A stretch of 22,784 nucleotides of DNA from a virus. Position 1 is the stretch's first letter; the number at the start of each line of letters is the position of its first letter. The position numbers were made by a program, and so were the translations under genes. The notes beneath the pieces are model-generated. The model saw only the letters and a program-made list of their open reading frames with translations, was not told the origin of the DNA and searched no databases. This document shows, piece by piece, positions 1-7,411 of this stretch. The stretch is from IMG/VR virus record IMGVR_UViG_3300008050_000347, positions 1-22,784 of that record; one strand, given 5' to 3'.

Positions 1-579
1 GTCCGCGGAAAGCTCGCACCGCGGCGTGATGTTTTTCCCGACTAAGTGATCGCCCTGTTCATCGTTCACATCCGTATGGTTCAGCGTGAACGTCACAGTC
101 GCGGAGCTTGGGCTAGCATTAGTGCCTACACTAAGTCCAAAGTCCGGAACTCCAAAGCCGTTCCATTCAAAGAATGGCTCGCCTGTCTCATGCGGCAGGA
201 AATTGGATACGTCTGCGTGTCCAATCGAAAGTCCTGCCACATGTGCATTTTCGGCGTGTTGATGGCCCGTAATATCCACGCTCACGTAGTCGCCTGCGGT
301 CATGTTAATCGTGAGCTGAGTAATAACGCCTGCGCCAATCACGTTGCCAAACTCAAGAAGGTGTTGGCCCAAGTCGGAAACAAAGTCGTTGCCGCAATAA
401 GTCGCGCTCTGAGTGAAGTCGTCCTGTTCCGTGATCTGCCTTTGACAAGCCACGTTTCCGTCCTCGTCATTTGTCGCAACGTTCTGCACCCCTTTTGAGG
501 TTGTTGAACTTTGCGTGTTGAATTCTGCGGCCAACCCAAAAAGATTGGATGCCTGTAGGTCGATAGTTGCGTCTGCCAT
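1..579 (-). CDS. Putative tail tube / major tail protein (partial, C-terminus missing)
   Basis: The frame opens with ATG at 579 and stays open for 193 codons to the left edge, so the C-terminus lies outside the window. A very strong ribosome binding site (GGAGGT) sits 8 bases before the ATG, fitting a highly expressed structural protein. The start is MADATIDLQASNLFG; the body is rich in Thr, Asp, Asn and Gly with alternating hydrophobic residues, as expected for a beta-rich tube or shell protein, and ends in the window with FTLNHTDVNDEQGDHL. It follows gp10-like and terminator-like genes, which is where the major tail protein usually lies in long-tailed phages. I recognise no diagnostic motif, so the role rests on position, composition and translation signal. 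A decoration or baseplate protein is the alternative. Confidence 0.5.
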   Translation of the reverse strand, partial: MADATIDLQASNLFGLAAEFNTQSSTTSKGVQNVATNDEDGNVACQRQITEQDDFTQSATYCGNDFVSDLGQHLLEFGNVIGAGVITQLTINMTAGDYVSVDITGHQHAENAHVAGLSIGHADVSNFLPHETGEPFFEWNGFGVPDFGLSVGTNASPSSATVTFTLNHTDVNDEQGDHLVGKNITPRCELSAD

Positions 580-597
580 TTTATTACCTCCGTTGAT

Positions 598-1353
598 TTA
601 GTTATAACTTTTTCCAGTTGCATACACGAGATCTAAATGCACTGTTTGACGCCACAACCGTGCTCGGTTACTGCGGCCCCCTGTGCGGTAGATTTCGGGT
701 TCATCTGGAATGTCTGTAAGGGTGCACCATGTCACGTTCCCTGTCTGCTCGAGGTTGCCTGTAGAACGCAACCATGCGCACACAGTGCCCGCGAACTTCA
801 TAGCGAGTTCTCTAGTTGTCCACAGGGACTCAATGCGTGTGTCAGACCGGAGCGAGCACCATGTGGCGTCCGCGCCTTGAAGCCTGCTGATTGGGAACTC
901 AGAGGACGCACCGCTTGTCATCATCCATACGTTCGAAAACTGGTCGTCGTTGGAGTCGCCTTTCACGGGCAGAAAACCGCGGAAGCAATCTTGGCCCTCC
1001 ACAGCTCCAACGAACGCGGCGAAGCTTTCAAACGCGGCCTTCTCCGCTCTGTACCACGCATCAGAAATCACATCTGCGCTGATCGCAAGCGTTCCCGTCC
1101 ACGCGCCCCGGCCTGTGAGCTCTTGCCCAGATTGCAGATAATAGTTTACGGGAATCCCGCCTACGTCTGTAGATTCAGATATGATCCAATCGCTCCCGTC
1201 ATACCAATAGCTGAGGCCGTCCCCGGTGTCCGTGTACACTGCGGAACCGGAAGAGACTTCCCCTGTGTCGTACCAATAAGCCGGACTCTGTAGTGTGTCC
1301 GGTTGTGCGTCCGAAGACGTCGTTACATAGCTGAATTCATAAACGGGTTTCAT
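598..1353 (-). CDS. Probable tail terminator/completion protein with extra N-terminal region
   Basis: A 251-residue protein starting with ATG at 1353; its start overlaps the stop of the upstream gp10-like gene by 4 bases (ATGA), so the two are probably translationally coupled. The C-terminal third (about residues 190-245: WLRSTGNLEQTGNVTW, then a Pro/Glu loop, then LWRQTVHLDLVYAT) looks like the end of phage tail terminator proteins, which cap the tail tube and join it to the head. The protein is longer than the usual 130-160 residues. The N-terminal region (about 20-60) contains two YWYD motifs (26-29 and 49-52) in a Ser/Gly/Thr-rich stretch. The family call is weak and based on position as much as on sequence; a neck protein with an added surface domain is possible. 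Confidence 0.4.
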   Translation of the reverse strand: MKPVYEFSYVTTSSDAQPDTLQSPAYWYDTGEVSSGSAVYTDTGDGLSYWYDGSDWIISESTDVGGIPVNYYLQSGQELTGRGAWTGTLAISADVISDAWYRAEKAAFESFAAFVGAVEGQDCFRGFLPVKGDSNDDQFSNVWMMTSGASSEFPISRLQGADATWCSLRSDTRIESLWTTRELAMKFAGTVCAWLRSTGNLEQTGNVTWCTLTDIPDEPEIYRTGGRSNRARLWRQTVHLDLVYATGKSYN

Positions 1354-1841
1354 ATGCCAATCCCTTTCGTTAGGTCCGCAATGACCTTATCGATCAACTC
1401 GTCAATATTATCCTCTGAGTCGGTGTATGCACGATAAATAAATTTGTCGTCCGCCTTCCGGCCTTTCTGTTTCGTCCGCACGCCGCGTTCACTCCACTCT
1501 ACGCCTTTCTTGTCGTGCATCTTTTCCGCGTACTTTCCGCCCTTGGAGTTTATGGGCACGCCAATTGAAACCTTGTGTTTGTCCGCGTCAGACGTAATCG
1601 AGTCCCGTAGCGACCCCGTGGAAATCCCGGCTGAACTCCGGCGCGTGCGGCCGCTCTTGTTCATCTTCGCGTAGTCCATTTTCTGCGGGGACTCTGGGCA
1701 GTATGTTTTCGCCAACCCAACAACCCGCAGGCCGATCTCTTTGAGGAGCCGCTTTGTTCCTCTGCCGTATCTTATCCCCGCCCGCTTGAGCGAGACATTA
1801 AGCCTCTGGAGTTGCCGCGTGTCTATGGAGACGTTGTTCAT
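1350..1841 (-). CDS. HK97 gp10-like neck/tail-completion protein
   Basis: A 163-residue basic protein starting with ATG at 1841, overlapping the stop of the minor capsid gene by 4 bases. It starts with an amphipathic stretch (residues 8-32, QLQRLNVSLKRAG and KRLLKEIGLRVVGLA), then a polar segment CPESPQKMDYAKMNKSGR, then GISTGSLRDSIT, a pattern typical of HK97 gp10-like proteins ('hydrophobic-helix, T/SG-L-R-S/D-I'). These proteins sit at the head-tail interface and help complete the connector. Its place between the minor capsid protein and a terminator-like protein agrees. The family match was made by eye from this pattern. No unusual features are seen beyond high Lys content. Confidence 0.6.
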   Translation of the reverse strand: MNNVSIDTRQLQRLNVSLKRAGIRYGRGTKRLLKEIGLRVVGLAKTYCPESPQKMDYAKMNKSGRTRRSSAGISTGSLRDSITSDADKHKVSIGVPINSKGGKYAEKMHDKKGVEWSERGVRTKQKGRKADDKFIYRAYTDSEDNIDELIDKVIADLTKGIGI

Positions 1842-2710
1842 CGTTCCACCTCCGAAGGCAAAAGTGCACGCACAAAGTGAACACAGTTGGGATGAAATAC
1901 TCCGGCGGCGATTGCGTCCGCGTACGTTGGATATCCCTTTGTCGCTCCGGTCATGGAAATAATTTTACCGGCCCAGTCGTCGCACGGGTCGTCCTCGTAC
2001 ACATTGCTCGACCCTGTCACTCCGCCTTCGATCTTGTACAAGTCATATCCGAGCTCTTCGGTTGCCTCTGTGATATAGGTTTGCCTCGCGGCAGTTGCGT
2101 GGAGCGTACGGTTGAGCATTCCGAAATAATTGTCCGCAGTCCAATTCCGGCCCCGTTTATCCTTAAAAGTGAACCGACCCGTGGCCTTTCGCACTTTCTC
2201 TTCCATGCGCTTCGCAAGCTTGCGATTGGTTAGACCCTCTACGGCGCCTTCTGCAATTGTTGTGGACACAGCCGCTCGCACGGCGCGAATGTCACTCGTC
2301 AACATCCCGCCGACGTGCGCGTTCATCGCGACCTGTGAGTTCACAGTGCCCGGATTGATGAGGCCCACAATGTCGGCAACATGCTTCTTGGAGAACGCGC
2401 CGAAGGTGCCTGCGACTGCGCCTTTGGGCAAATCTTCCCGTGCGTACGTCCAGAAGTTCTTAGCGGTGATTTTTACTTCGGAGTCGACCCATTCATTGAC
2501 GTTGGTGTTCAGGACCTTGTACTGCTTTCCCAGTTCCGTGAACATCTTGTTCCGGACCGCGGCGTTCGTAGCGAAGTTGGGAAGTGCGGAGAATTGCGCT
2601 ATGGTGCCCACGACAGCTCGCTGTGCCGTGCCAAGCATACGTGTCGCACGCTTGCGGCCTTGAGCGATGTTCCTGTTGAGCTGTTGCGCTCTCCGCTTTC
2701 CGTTAGGCAT
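1838..2710 (-). CDS. Minor capsid / head morphogenesis protein (Mu gpF / SPP1 gp7-like)
   Basis: A 290-residue protein starting with ATG at 2710, one base after the preceding stop. The N-terminus is very basic (KRRAQQLNRN, QGRKRATRM), the middle is helical, and the C-terminus holds the recognisable signature: DDPCDDWAGKIIS followed by GYPTYADAIAAGVFHPNCVH. This Cys/Asp and G-x-FHPNCxH arrangement is characteristic of phage minor head proteins of the Mu F / SPP1 gp7 and minor-capsid-2 group, a few copies of which associate with the portal and help head assembly or DNA ejection. The position downstream of the capsid genes fits. The middle part contains TNRKLAKRMEEKVRKATGRF, also typical of the group. 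I am confident of the family, less so of the exact role. Confidence 0.8.
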   Translation of the reverse strand: MPNGKRRAQQLNRNIAQGRKRATRMLGTAQRAVVGTIAQFSALPNFATNAAVRNKMFTELGKQYKVLNTNVNEWVDSEVKITAKNFWTYAREDLPKGAVAGTFGAFSKKHVADIVGLINPGTVNSQVAMNAHVGGMLTSDIRAVRAAVSTTIAEGAVEGLTNRKLAKRMEEKVRKATGRFTFKDKRGRNWTADNYFGMLNRTLHATAARQTYITEATEELGYDLYKIEGGVTGSSNVYEDDPCDDWAGKIISMTGATKGYPTYADAIAAGVFHPNCVHFVRALLPSEVER

Positions 2711-2711
2711 G

Positions 2712-3128
2712 TCATCCCCTGTCTAGTTGGGACCTAGTGAGTTGAAGGAACCTCGTAGCCTGCGGAGACATAGTGACGCCGCTTGTGCGCTCCTCTTCCT
2801 GATAATCTACGGACTCGATGTCCCGTGCGCCTGAATTTGCCGCGTGCGTGCGTGCGGTGTTTTCAAGGATAAACAATGCGTGTTCAAAGATCGCGAAATC
2901 AGGCCTGAAGTTTTCCGCTCCGACAACCGGAAAGTCATCATCCCCGTAGATATCTGCCAGGTCGGTCCCGAGATACAAGTTGACCTCCCGCTCCGCCTGG
3001 TTAAGGCCTGCCTTCTGCGTCGCGGACGAATTGCGTTCCCAGTCCATGTGGCGGATATGATTGTCCGCCGCATAGTATGCGTCCGCCTGCGCCAGCTTGC
3101 CGTCGATTGTCAGGTCGAAATAGGACAT
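2712..3128 (-). CDS. Probable head-tail connector (adaptor) protein
   Basis: A 138-residue acidic protein starting with ATG at 3128, two bases after the upstream stop. It begins MSYFDLTIDGKLAQADAYYA and contains DHIRHMDW-like and GLNQAEREVNLYLG segments, giving an expected mainly helical fold with a D/E-rich loop (GDDDFPVVGAENF). Short helical proteins of this length located between the capsid genes and the gp10-like gene are usually the adaptor that binds the portal and starts the neck. I see no sequence motif that proves this, so the call rests mostly on synteny and size. The C-terminal segment (SGVTMSPQATRFLQLTRSQL) is predicted helical. An unrelated structural accessory protein is possible. 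Confidence 0.45.
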   Translation of the reverse strand: MSYFDLTIDGKLAQADAYYAADNHIRHMDWERNSSATQKAGLNQAEREVNLYLGTDLADIYGDDDFPVVGAENFRPDFAIFEHALFILENTARTHAANSGARDIESVDYQEEERTSGVTMSPQATRFLQLTRSQLDRG

Positions 3129-3130
3129 CC

Positions 3131-3514
3131 CTAATCTCCCGCTTGAAGTTGCAAGAACTCCTCAATGTGAGTGCGAGCTGTCCCAGGCTTCTTGACGCCA
3201 GACGCAATAGTGAGTCCGAGTTCCTGCTTCGCAAAGGACCGCAATGCGCCCACGTCGTTGGACGTGCGCCAGTCGAACGGCGCGGCTTCGCCCTTATTTC
3301 CGTCAATATCGCTGTCCTGTGCGCTTTTCAGGGCCACGCCCGTGTCTTTAGTCAGATCACGCGCTATCGCAGGCTGTGCGACGTTTACGGGCTCTGTGTC
3401 CACAATGCCCGCCCGGGATTCAAGCTCTTCAACGCGAGCATAAAGTTCTCGGAACCTTGCGTTCAAGGCCGCCGCGGTGACTAACCCGTGTCTGATTGCT
3501 TTATATATTGCCAC
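3131..3514 (-). CDS. Capsid-region protein with coiled coil and HeH/SAP-like C-terminus
   Basis: A 127-residue protein beginning with GTG at 3514, chosen because GGAGA lies just upstream and the frame gives a compact gene ending 2 bases before the next. Residues about 12-36 (TAAALNARFRELYARVEELESR) read as a short coiled coil. Residues 88-122 (DVGALRSFAKQELGLTI, then GVKKPGTARTHIEEFL) match the two-helix pattern of HeH/SAP-like modules, in which the first helix carries L-x2-x-A-x2-LG and the second follows a basic loop. Such small modules often bind DNA or other proteins. It sits between the cement-like protein and the connector, so a virion or head-completion role is likely. The function is not known. 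Confidence 0.5.
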   Translation of the reverse strand: MAIYKAIRHGLVTAAALNARFRELYARVEELESRAGIVDTEPVNVAQPAIARDLTKDTGVALKSAQDSDIDGNKGEAAPFDWRTSNDVGALRSFAKQELGLTIASGVKKPGTARTHIEEFLQLQAGD

Positions 3515-3537
3515 TTTGGTTCTCCATTAAAATTGTC

Positions 3538-3565
3538 GGCGGGGGCTTTCACCCGCCTGCTTTTT
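3538..3565 (+). terminator. GC-rich hairpin with T-run on plus strand, in 3515-3585 gap
   Basis: GGCGGG at 3538-3543 pairs with CCCGCC at 3552-3557, followed by TG and then CTTTTTA on the plus strand. On the minus strand, the direction of the surrounding genes, the hairpin is followed only by ACAATTTTAA, a weaker U-tract. It may act as a bidirectional or partial terminator between the cement-like gene and the next virion gene, or stabilise the 3' end of the mRNA for the abundant proteins upstream. Confidence 0.45.
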
Positions 3566-3585
3566 ATCCCAAGGGAGTCAGGGGA

Positions 3586-3999
3586 TTAACAAACGCCAAC
3601 GATATAGCAGTCCACATCCATATCAGTTGCATTGAAGTCTGACGTCACTACAACCTTCGCGTAGCACTCTTCAACTTCACGCGGCACAATGAATGATGCC
3701 AACTTTTCACCTGCCGCGATGGAGGTACTAGCCTCGACCGTTGCTGTGAAAATCGTATTGTCAAATGTTCCGCCGCTTGCATCTGCGGTCACAACGGTGA
3801 TTACGAGAGTTTCCCCTGAACCCGTTGCCAACGCGGAATTGGCGACTACTTTGAGCTCCTGTGCGCCCATAGTCTGAGCCAAAAGGAATTCTGCGGATGT
3901 GGTTGCTCCAGAACTGGCAAGGGCCTGCGCGTCGAAGATCAAATCTCCTTCACAGTACAGGTCGCCGCCGATTTTGTTAGTTGCAATTGCTTTTGCCAT
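3586..3999 (-). CDS. Probable capsid cement/decoration protein (Bbp16-like)
   Basis: A 137-residue, Ala/Thr/Ser-rich protein starting with ATG at 3999 and preceded by CGGAGAAAT, a good ribosome binding site. Sequence features are MAKAIATNKIGGDLYCEGDL at the start, LLAQTMGAQELKVVANSALATGSGETL in the middle and a beta-rich C-terminal half ending in DMDVDCYIVGVC. The order scaffold, major capsid, small beta-rich protein is the usual setting of decoration proteins that bind the outside of the head; the sequence resembles the Bbp16 cement family by eye. It is separated from the major capsid gene by a terminator-like hairpin. Alternatively it could be a head fibre base. Confidence 0.5.
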   Translation of the reverse strand: MAKAIATNKIGGDLYCEGDLIFDAQALASSGATTSAEFLLAQTMGAQELKVVANSALATGSGETLVITVVTADASGGTFDNTIFTATVEASTSIAAGEKLASFIVPREVEECYAKVVVTSDFNATDMDVDCYIVGVC

Positions 4000-4020
4000 T
4001 TTATTTCTCCGTTAAGGTTT

Positions 4021-4057
4021 AAAAAATAGGAGGTCGAGCTGAGTTGCCCAACCCTCC
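4021..4057 (-). terminator. Intrinsic terminator-like hairpin downstream of major capsid gene
   Basis: Read on the minus strand, GGAGG (4057-4053) pairs with CCTCC (4033-4029); with one bulged G the stem continues inward through TTGGG with GCTCGA, giving about ten pairs including G-T pairs. It is followed directly by TATTTTTT. It lies 5 bases past the stop codon of the major capsid gene, the usual place for a leaky terminator that sets the ratio of capsid protein to downstream genes. Confidence 0.6.
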
Positions 4058-4061
4058 CAGG

Positions 4062-5012
4062 TTAGGCCACTACAGCCTCGGTGCCGTCATCGAAGTTGTA
4101 CGAGTCGACGATGCGGATTCCATTCCACGTCGCAATGCGAGTATTGTACTCACCCTCTGACGTGGACATGTGCAAGGCTGTCGCTTTATACACGCCCAAG
4201 GCGTCCAGTACTGCCGGGTGGCAGTAGATGAATGTGTTCGCCGAATTACCACGGGCATCACGGATCATCTTGTTGATCTGCGCTTCTGTCGGAAGTGCCT
4301 TGAACCCGGTGTCTGTGCTTCCATCTGCGGTCAATTCAATATTGACGATAGACGACACATTGCGCGGGTTTGCAAGCTGAACAGAAAAATACGCTTTGAT
4401 GCGTTCGCCGTATCCAACTTTCTTTTTGCTGTCGTCGTCGGTGAACTCGTAAGCGTTGCCGCCGTTGAGCGGGAGCATGTCGAAAACTTTTCCGTTGCCG
4501 AATCCGTTTGCGTCATACAGGCCACTAGTTTCACCCTCTACCCATTTCACACAGGCCATAGAGTACTGCGTGCTTGAGGTGGTGCCGCCAGCTGTTTGTT
4601 CCCGTCCGTTTGCTTTCGCATAAGGCCGGATGGTGTTGTATATGAGCGAGCGTTCCGTGTCCGCTCCAGTCTGCCGCAGGATGGTGGGCATTTTCTTGGC
4701 AAAGTATGCCGCCGCGCCTCCCATCTTCTTGGCCTTGTCTTCACCCACTCGGATGACGCCGCCCAGAACGCTGAGGTCCTGATAGCCCAGAGTCCCTTCA
4801 GACCCGATGTCCGGCAGTTCGTCGTCAAGGTTGACGAGCTGTGCGCCATCGACCTCTTTGAGTTCTTCGTACACGTTTCGAAGCCCGTGGGATGCGGGTT
4901 GCATCGGAAGCATCGCCAAGATAGGCGCTTCCTCGGTTACTGCGTCGATTTCAGCCGCTTGTTTTTTCGCCATGCGGATACCCACATCGCGGAAGAAGTT
5001 TTTGAATTTCAT
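4062..5012 (-). CDS. Major capsid protein
   Basis: A 316-residue protein with ATG at 5012, preceded by TAGGAG on the minus strand. It begins with a helical, charged segment (MKFKNFFRDVGIRMAKKQAAEID), as in N-arms or delta regions of capsid proteins. The pattern VTEEAPILAMLPM near residue 26 and DLSVLGGVIRVGEDKAKKMGG further on are typical of phage major capsid proteins of this size. The C-terminal part (NSANTFIYCHPAVLDALGVYKATALHMS, then TRIATWNGIRIVDSY) is typical of capsid A-domain strands, where the coat protein ends in 'W-x-G-I-P/R-I-x-x-x-D'. It directly follows the scaffold gene. I expect the HK97 fold from this, though fold cannot be shown from sequence alone. Confidence 0.8.
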   Translation of the reverse strand: MKFKNFFRDVGIRMAKKQAAEIDAVTEEAPILAMLPMQPASHGLRNVYEELKEVDGAQLVNLDDELPDIGSEGTLGYQDLSVLGGVIRVGEDKAKKMGGAAAYFAKKMPTILRQTGADTERSLIYNTIRPYAKANGREQTAGGTTSSTQYSMACVKWVEGETSGLYDANGFGNGKVFDMLPLNGGNAYEFTDDDSKKKVGYGERIKAYFSVQLANPRNVSSIVNIELTADGSTDTGFKALPTEAQINKMIRDARGNSANTFIYCHPAVLDALGVYKATALHMSTSEGEYNTRIATWNGIRIVDSYNFDDGTEAVVA

Positions 5013-5037
5013 TTTCTAGCTCCTATTATATTTTGCA

Positions 5038-5661
5038 TTATTTGTCGCCCCATATCGCCTTCTGATTGTCAGCGATACTCGAGGCACCCGTGTTCTCGTT
5101 ATCGTCGTCGCCGCCAGCGCCGCCCTTGCCTCCCGTACCTCCAGGAGCCTCAGCCGCAATGAATGACTTGTGCGAGTCTCTCACTGTGCTCAAAACCTCA
5201 TCCACCTTCTCCTGATCCGACAGGTCTTCGACCCCTGACAGCGCCTGAGTGACTATGAGCTTCGCAGTTTCGTGCGGTGTGCCCGCAGTCCACTGGATAG
5301 CGCCCGTGATATCCGAGAGCCGCGCCTGTCGTTGCGTAGTGGCAAACTCTGCCTTATCCGCTTCGCGTTGTTCTCTCTCGGCCGCGAGCTGGTTCTTCAG
5401 CTCCTGCGTCTCCTGCTCTATACGCTCTGCCTCTGGCAACTTAGCTCGCTCAGCCTCGGATACCTTGCGCTCCGCAGTTTCGGCTCTTTCCTTGTACTTC
5501 TTTTTATCAGAAAGAATCCCCGCGTGCTTACCTTTCTCCGCGTCGAGTTCGCTTGTCAGTCTTTCTACTTCCGCACTGGTGTCCAAGGCCTCAACCGCCT
5601 CAATTACGTCGGCGTCCAGTTCCTTTTCCTTCAATACGGTTAGTATGTCGGTCAGTTTCAT
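5038..5661 (-). CDS. Capsid scaffolding protein
   Basis: A 207-residue, very acidic protein with ATG at 5661. Residues about 30-105 form a long Glu/Lys/Ala-rich coiled coil (AEVERLTSELDAEKGKHAG, KERAETAERKVSEAERAK, ELKNQLAAEREQREADKAEF). A Gly-rich linker (GGTGGKGGAGG) and an Asp/Asn stretch (DDDNENTG) follow, ending with QKAIWGDK. Coiled coil, flexible region and a small C-terminal tail located directly upstream of the major capsid gene is the classic layout of scaffolds, which guide procapsid assembly and then leave. No protease domain is visible in it or beside it, so a non-proteolytic exit is possible. Confidence 0.8.
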   Translation of the reverse strand: MKLTDILTVLKEKELDADVIEAVEALDTSAEVERLTSELDAEKGKHAGILSDKKKYKERAETAERKVSEAERAKLPEAERIEQETQELKNQLAAEREQREADKAEFATTQRQARLSDITGAIQWTAGTPHETAKLIVTQALSGVEDLSDQEKVDEVLSTVRDSHKSFIAAEAPGGTGGKGGAGGDDDNENTGASSIADNQKAIWGDK

Positions 5662-5733
5662 GTGTTTCGGTCCTTATGTTTTTGGGCTTCCCCAGTAGCT
5701 AATTCAACGGCAATAGCAGGGCCGAGTACCTGA

Positions 5734-7398
5734 TTATGGCTCAGGAAATGCCAAAGATTTTGGGACGTCGTTGGGACTCCAGTTGTCCACAGCGTCCATG
5801 ATTTTGTCGAAATCTTCTTGGGGCAAAGATGAACCAACCCGGTTCATTCTTTCAACCAGCTTTTTCGTGATCATACGCGACACCTCGTCCGGCACGCTCA
5901 CGTTCCCCGCCATGACGATGGCCTGGATCTCTTGCAAGAAGTCCCCGACGTCGAAGTCTGTATTGTACACGGGTTCCCATGTTGGGAAGTCCGCGTCCCA
6001 CGCCGCAGAGATGGTGACGGCCTTTTGTTCTGCGGCCTGCAATGTCTCCGCTCTTGCGGTCATGACTGCGGCCACGTCCAGAAAGTCCCACGCCTTCGCC
6101 TCTGCGCTCGCGACCTGACGCGAGTCCTGTTGGAGTGCAAGGCCCACGACTTCGAACAAGTCTGCCTTCAGCCCCGTCAAGCGCGGCGCGATAGACCCGA
6201 TGGCGCTCGCATCCGGCGTCAGGTAATAGGGCGACGGGTCTTCCTTGTCCACAGTGATCGGATACTTGAAGCCAATCACTAGGCGTGCCACGTCTGCCGT
6301 GGAGCGTGCATATCCGTCTTGTTGCGCTCGTGCCATTACGGATGCCGGAAGTACGAGCTGAGGATATACGGTGTTGAAATAGTTGGCGCGGTCTACAGAG
6401 CCCAGATCCATGATGGTCCGGTTAATGCTCTCCAGATCGTCAAACGGGATGGGCTCTGCGCTCGTATCGCCGCATAAAACGAACGGCACGACGTCAAGCG
6501 GCTGTCCGTTGGACTTTGTCAACGGGATCTCCGTTTTTGAAATCTGCGTGCGCACGTTGGACTGGTATCTCAAGTCTGGCGTCTCTTTCACGCGATATTC
6601 CGTGACCTTGCCTAGTTCCCACAAAGTGACGACGCGGCAGTGCGTTGCTCGCATGTCTGGTCGCGCGTTTTCGTGTTCGACGCGCTGTGTTTTGATCCAG
6701 ACAAGTGTTCCCTGCTCATTGAAGTGCCAGTCGAGAACGTCGAGCGCGGAATAGAACTGCCAATAAGGCCGGATCTTGTTGTTCTCTTTCTCCTGTACAC
6801 TGAACTGAGTCCCGTCGCCTTTCCGGGCCGGAGCGTCAACGCCAACCCAACACCAACCCGCCGCGAGTATATGGCGAGAGACCCTCCGCATAATGTCATT
6901 CACGCTCTGCCCATCCCGGGTGATGTCAGCGACGACGCCTAGGTCTGCGGCTTCTCGCACGGGAGGATCCTGGAACACGTACTGGTTGATCTTTGACGCG
7001 ATGCGGCCCAGATATGGGAATGCGTGCGTCTGTTGGAGCCGCCCTGTTGAGCGCGATCCGTCCGGACGCTTGCCGCCGCACCAGTCGATCTCATTCTCCC
7101 CGGCATACCGGGAAAGTCGCGCGTTGACGTACGGACGCCCCCCGCCCAGGCCTAGCAGGTTCGTGACGAGCTGTTGTCTGCGTGCGGTGTACGTGGGATG
7201 CCTGCGATAGACGACTATTTCGTCGGGCGTCGCATTCAGCGGCATGCCAGTGGGCGCTGTGATCGTCCCGTCGATGTACCCGCGGAGCGCCTGGGATGCG
7301 TCTTCTCCCAACTCGCACGAGTTCAAAATTTCAGTTGCGTTGAAGCCAGTTTCGTCTCTCATGGTTGGGTATTTTGTCCGTGTGGCTACGGATGTCAA
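5734..7398 (-). CDS. Portal protein (DUF4055-like)
   Basis: A long protein of up to 554 residues ending at 5734. It lies between terminase and scaffold, the conserved position of the portal, the dodecameric ring through which DNA enters and leaves the head. The N-terminal region has RRHPTYTARRQQLVTNLLG and NARLSRYAGENEIDW, then ASKINQYVFQDPP, matching the 'HP-x-Y ... YL ... F-x-x-P' layout of DUF4055-type portals. The C-terminal half is helical (LFEVVGLALQQDSRQVASAEAKAWDFLDVAAVMTA is the typical long portal helix). The start is uncertain: TTG at 7398 leaves 13 bases after the terminase stop, whereas ATG at 7362 (MRDETGFN) would give 542 residues. Neither has a clear ribosome binding site. Confidence 0.8.
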   Translation of the reverse strand: MTSVATRTKYPTMRDETGFNATEILNSCELGEDASQALRGYIDGTITAPTGMPLNATPDEIVVYRRHPTYTARRQQLVTNLLGLGGGRPYVNARLSRYAGENEIDWCGGKRPDGSRSTGRLQQTHAFPYLGRIASKINQYVFQDPPVREAADLGVVADITRDGQSVNDIMRRVSRHILAAGWCWVGVDAPARKGDGTQFSVQEKENNKIRPYWQFYSALDVLDWHFNEQGTLVWIKTQRVEHENARPDMRATHCRVVTLWELGKVTEYRVKETPDLRYQSNVRTQISKTEIPLTKSNGQPLDVVPFVLCGDTSAEPIPFDDLESINRTIMDLGSVDRANYFNTVYPQLVLPASVMARAQQDGYARSTADVARLVIGFKYPITVDKEDPSPYYLTPDASAIGSIAPRLTGLKADLFEVVGLALQQDSRQVASAEAKAWDFLDVAAVMTARAETLQAAEQKAVTISAAWDADFPTWEPVYNTDFDVGDFLQEIQAIVMAGNVSVPDEVSRMITKKLVERMNRVGSSLPQEDFDKIMDAVDNWSPNDVPKSLAFPEP

Positions 7399-7411
7399 CC
7401 CAATTGTAGGA

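Noticed and set aside
46-623. Frames 46-498 (plus) and 339-623 (minus)
   Set aside because: Both overlap the partial tail protein gene that starts at 579, which has a strong ribosome binding site and sensible composition.
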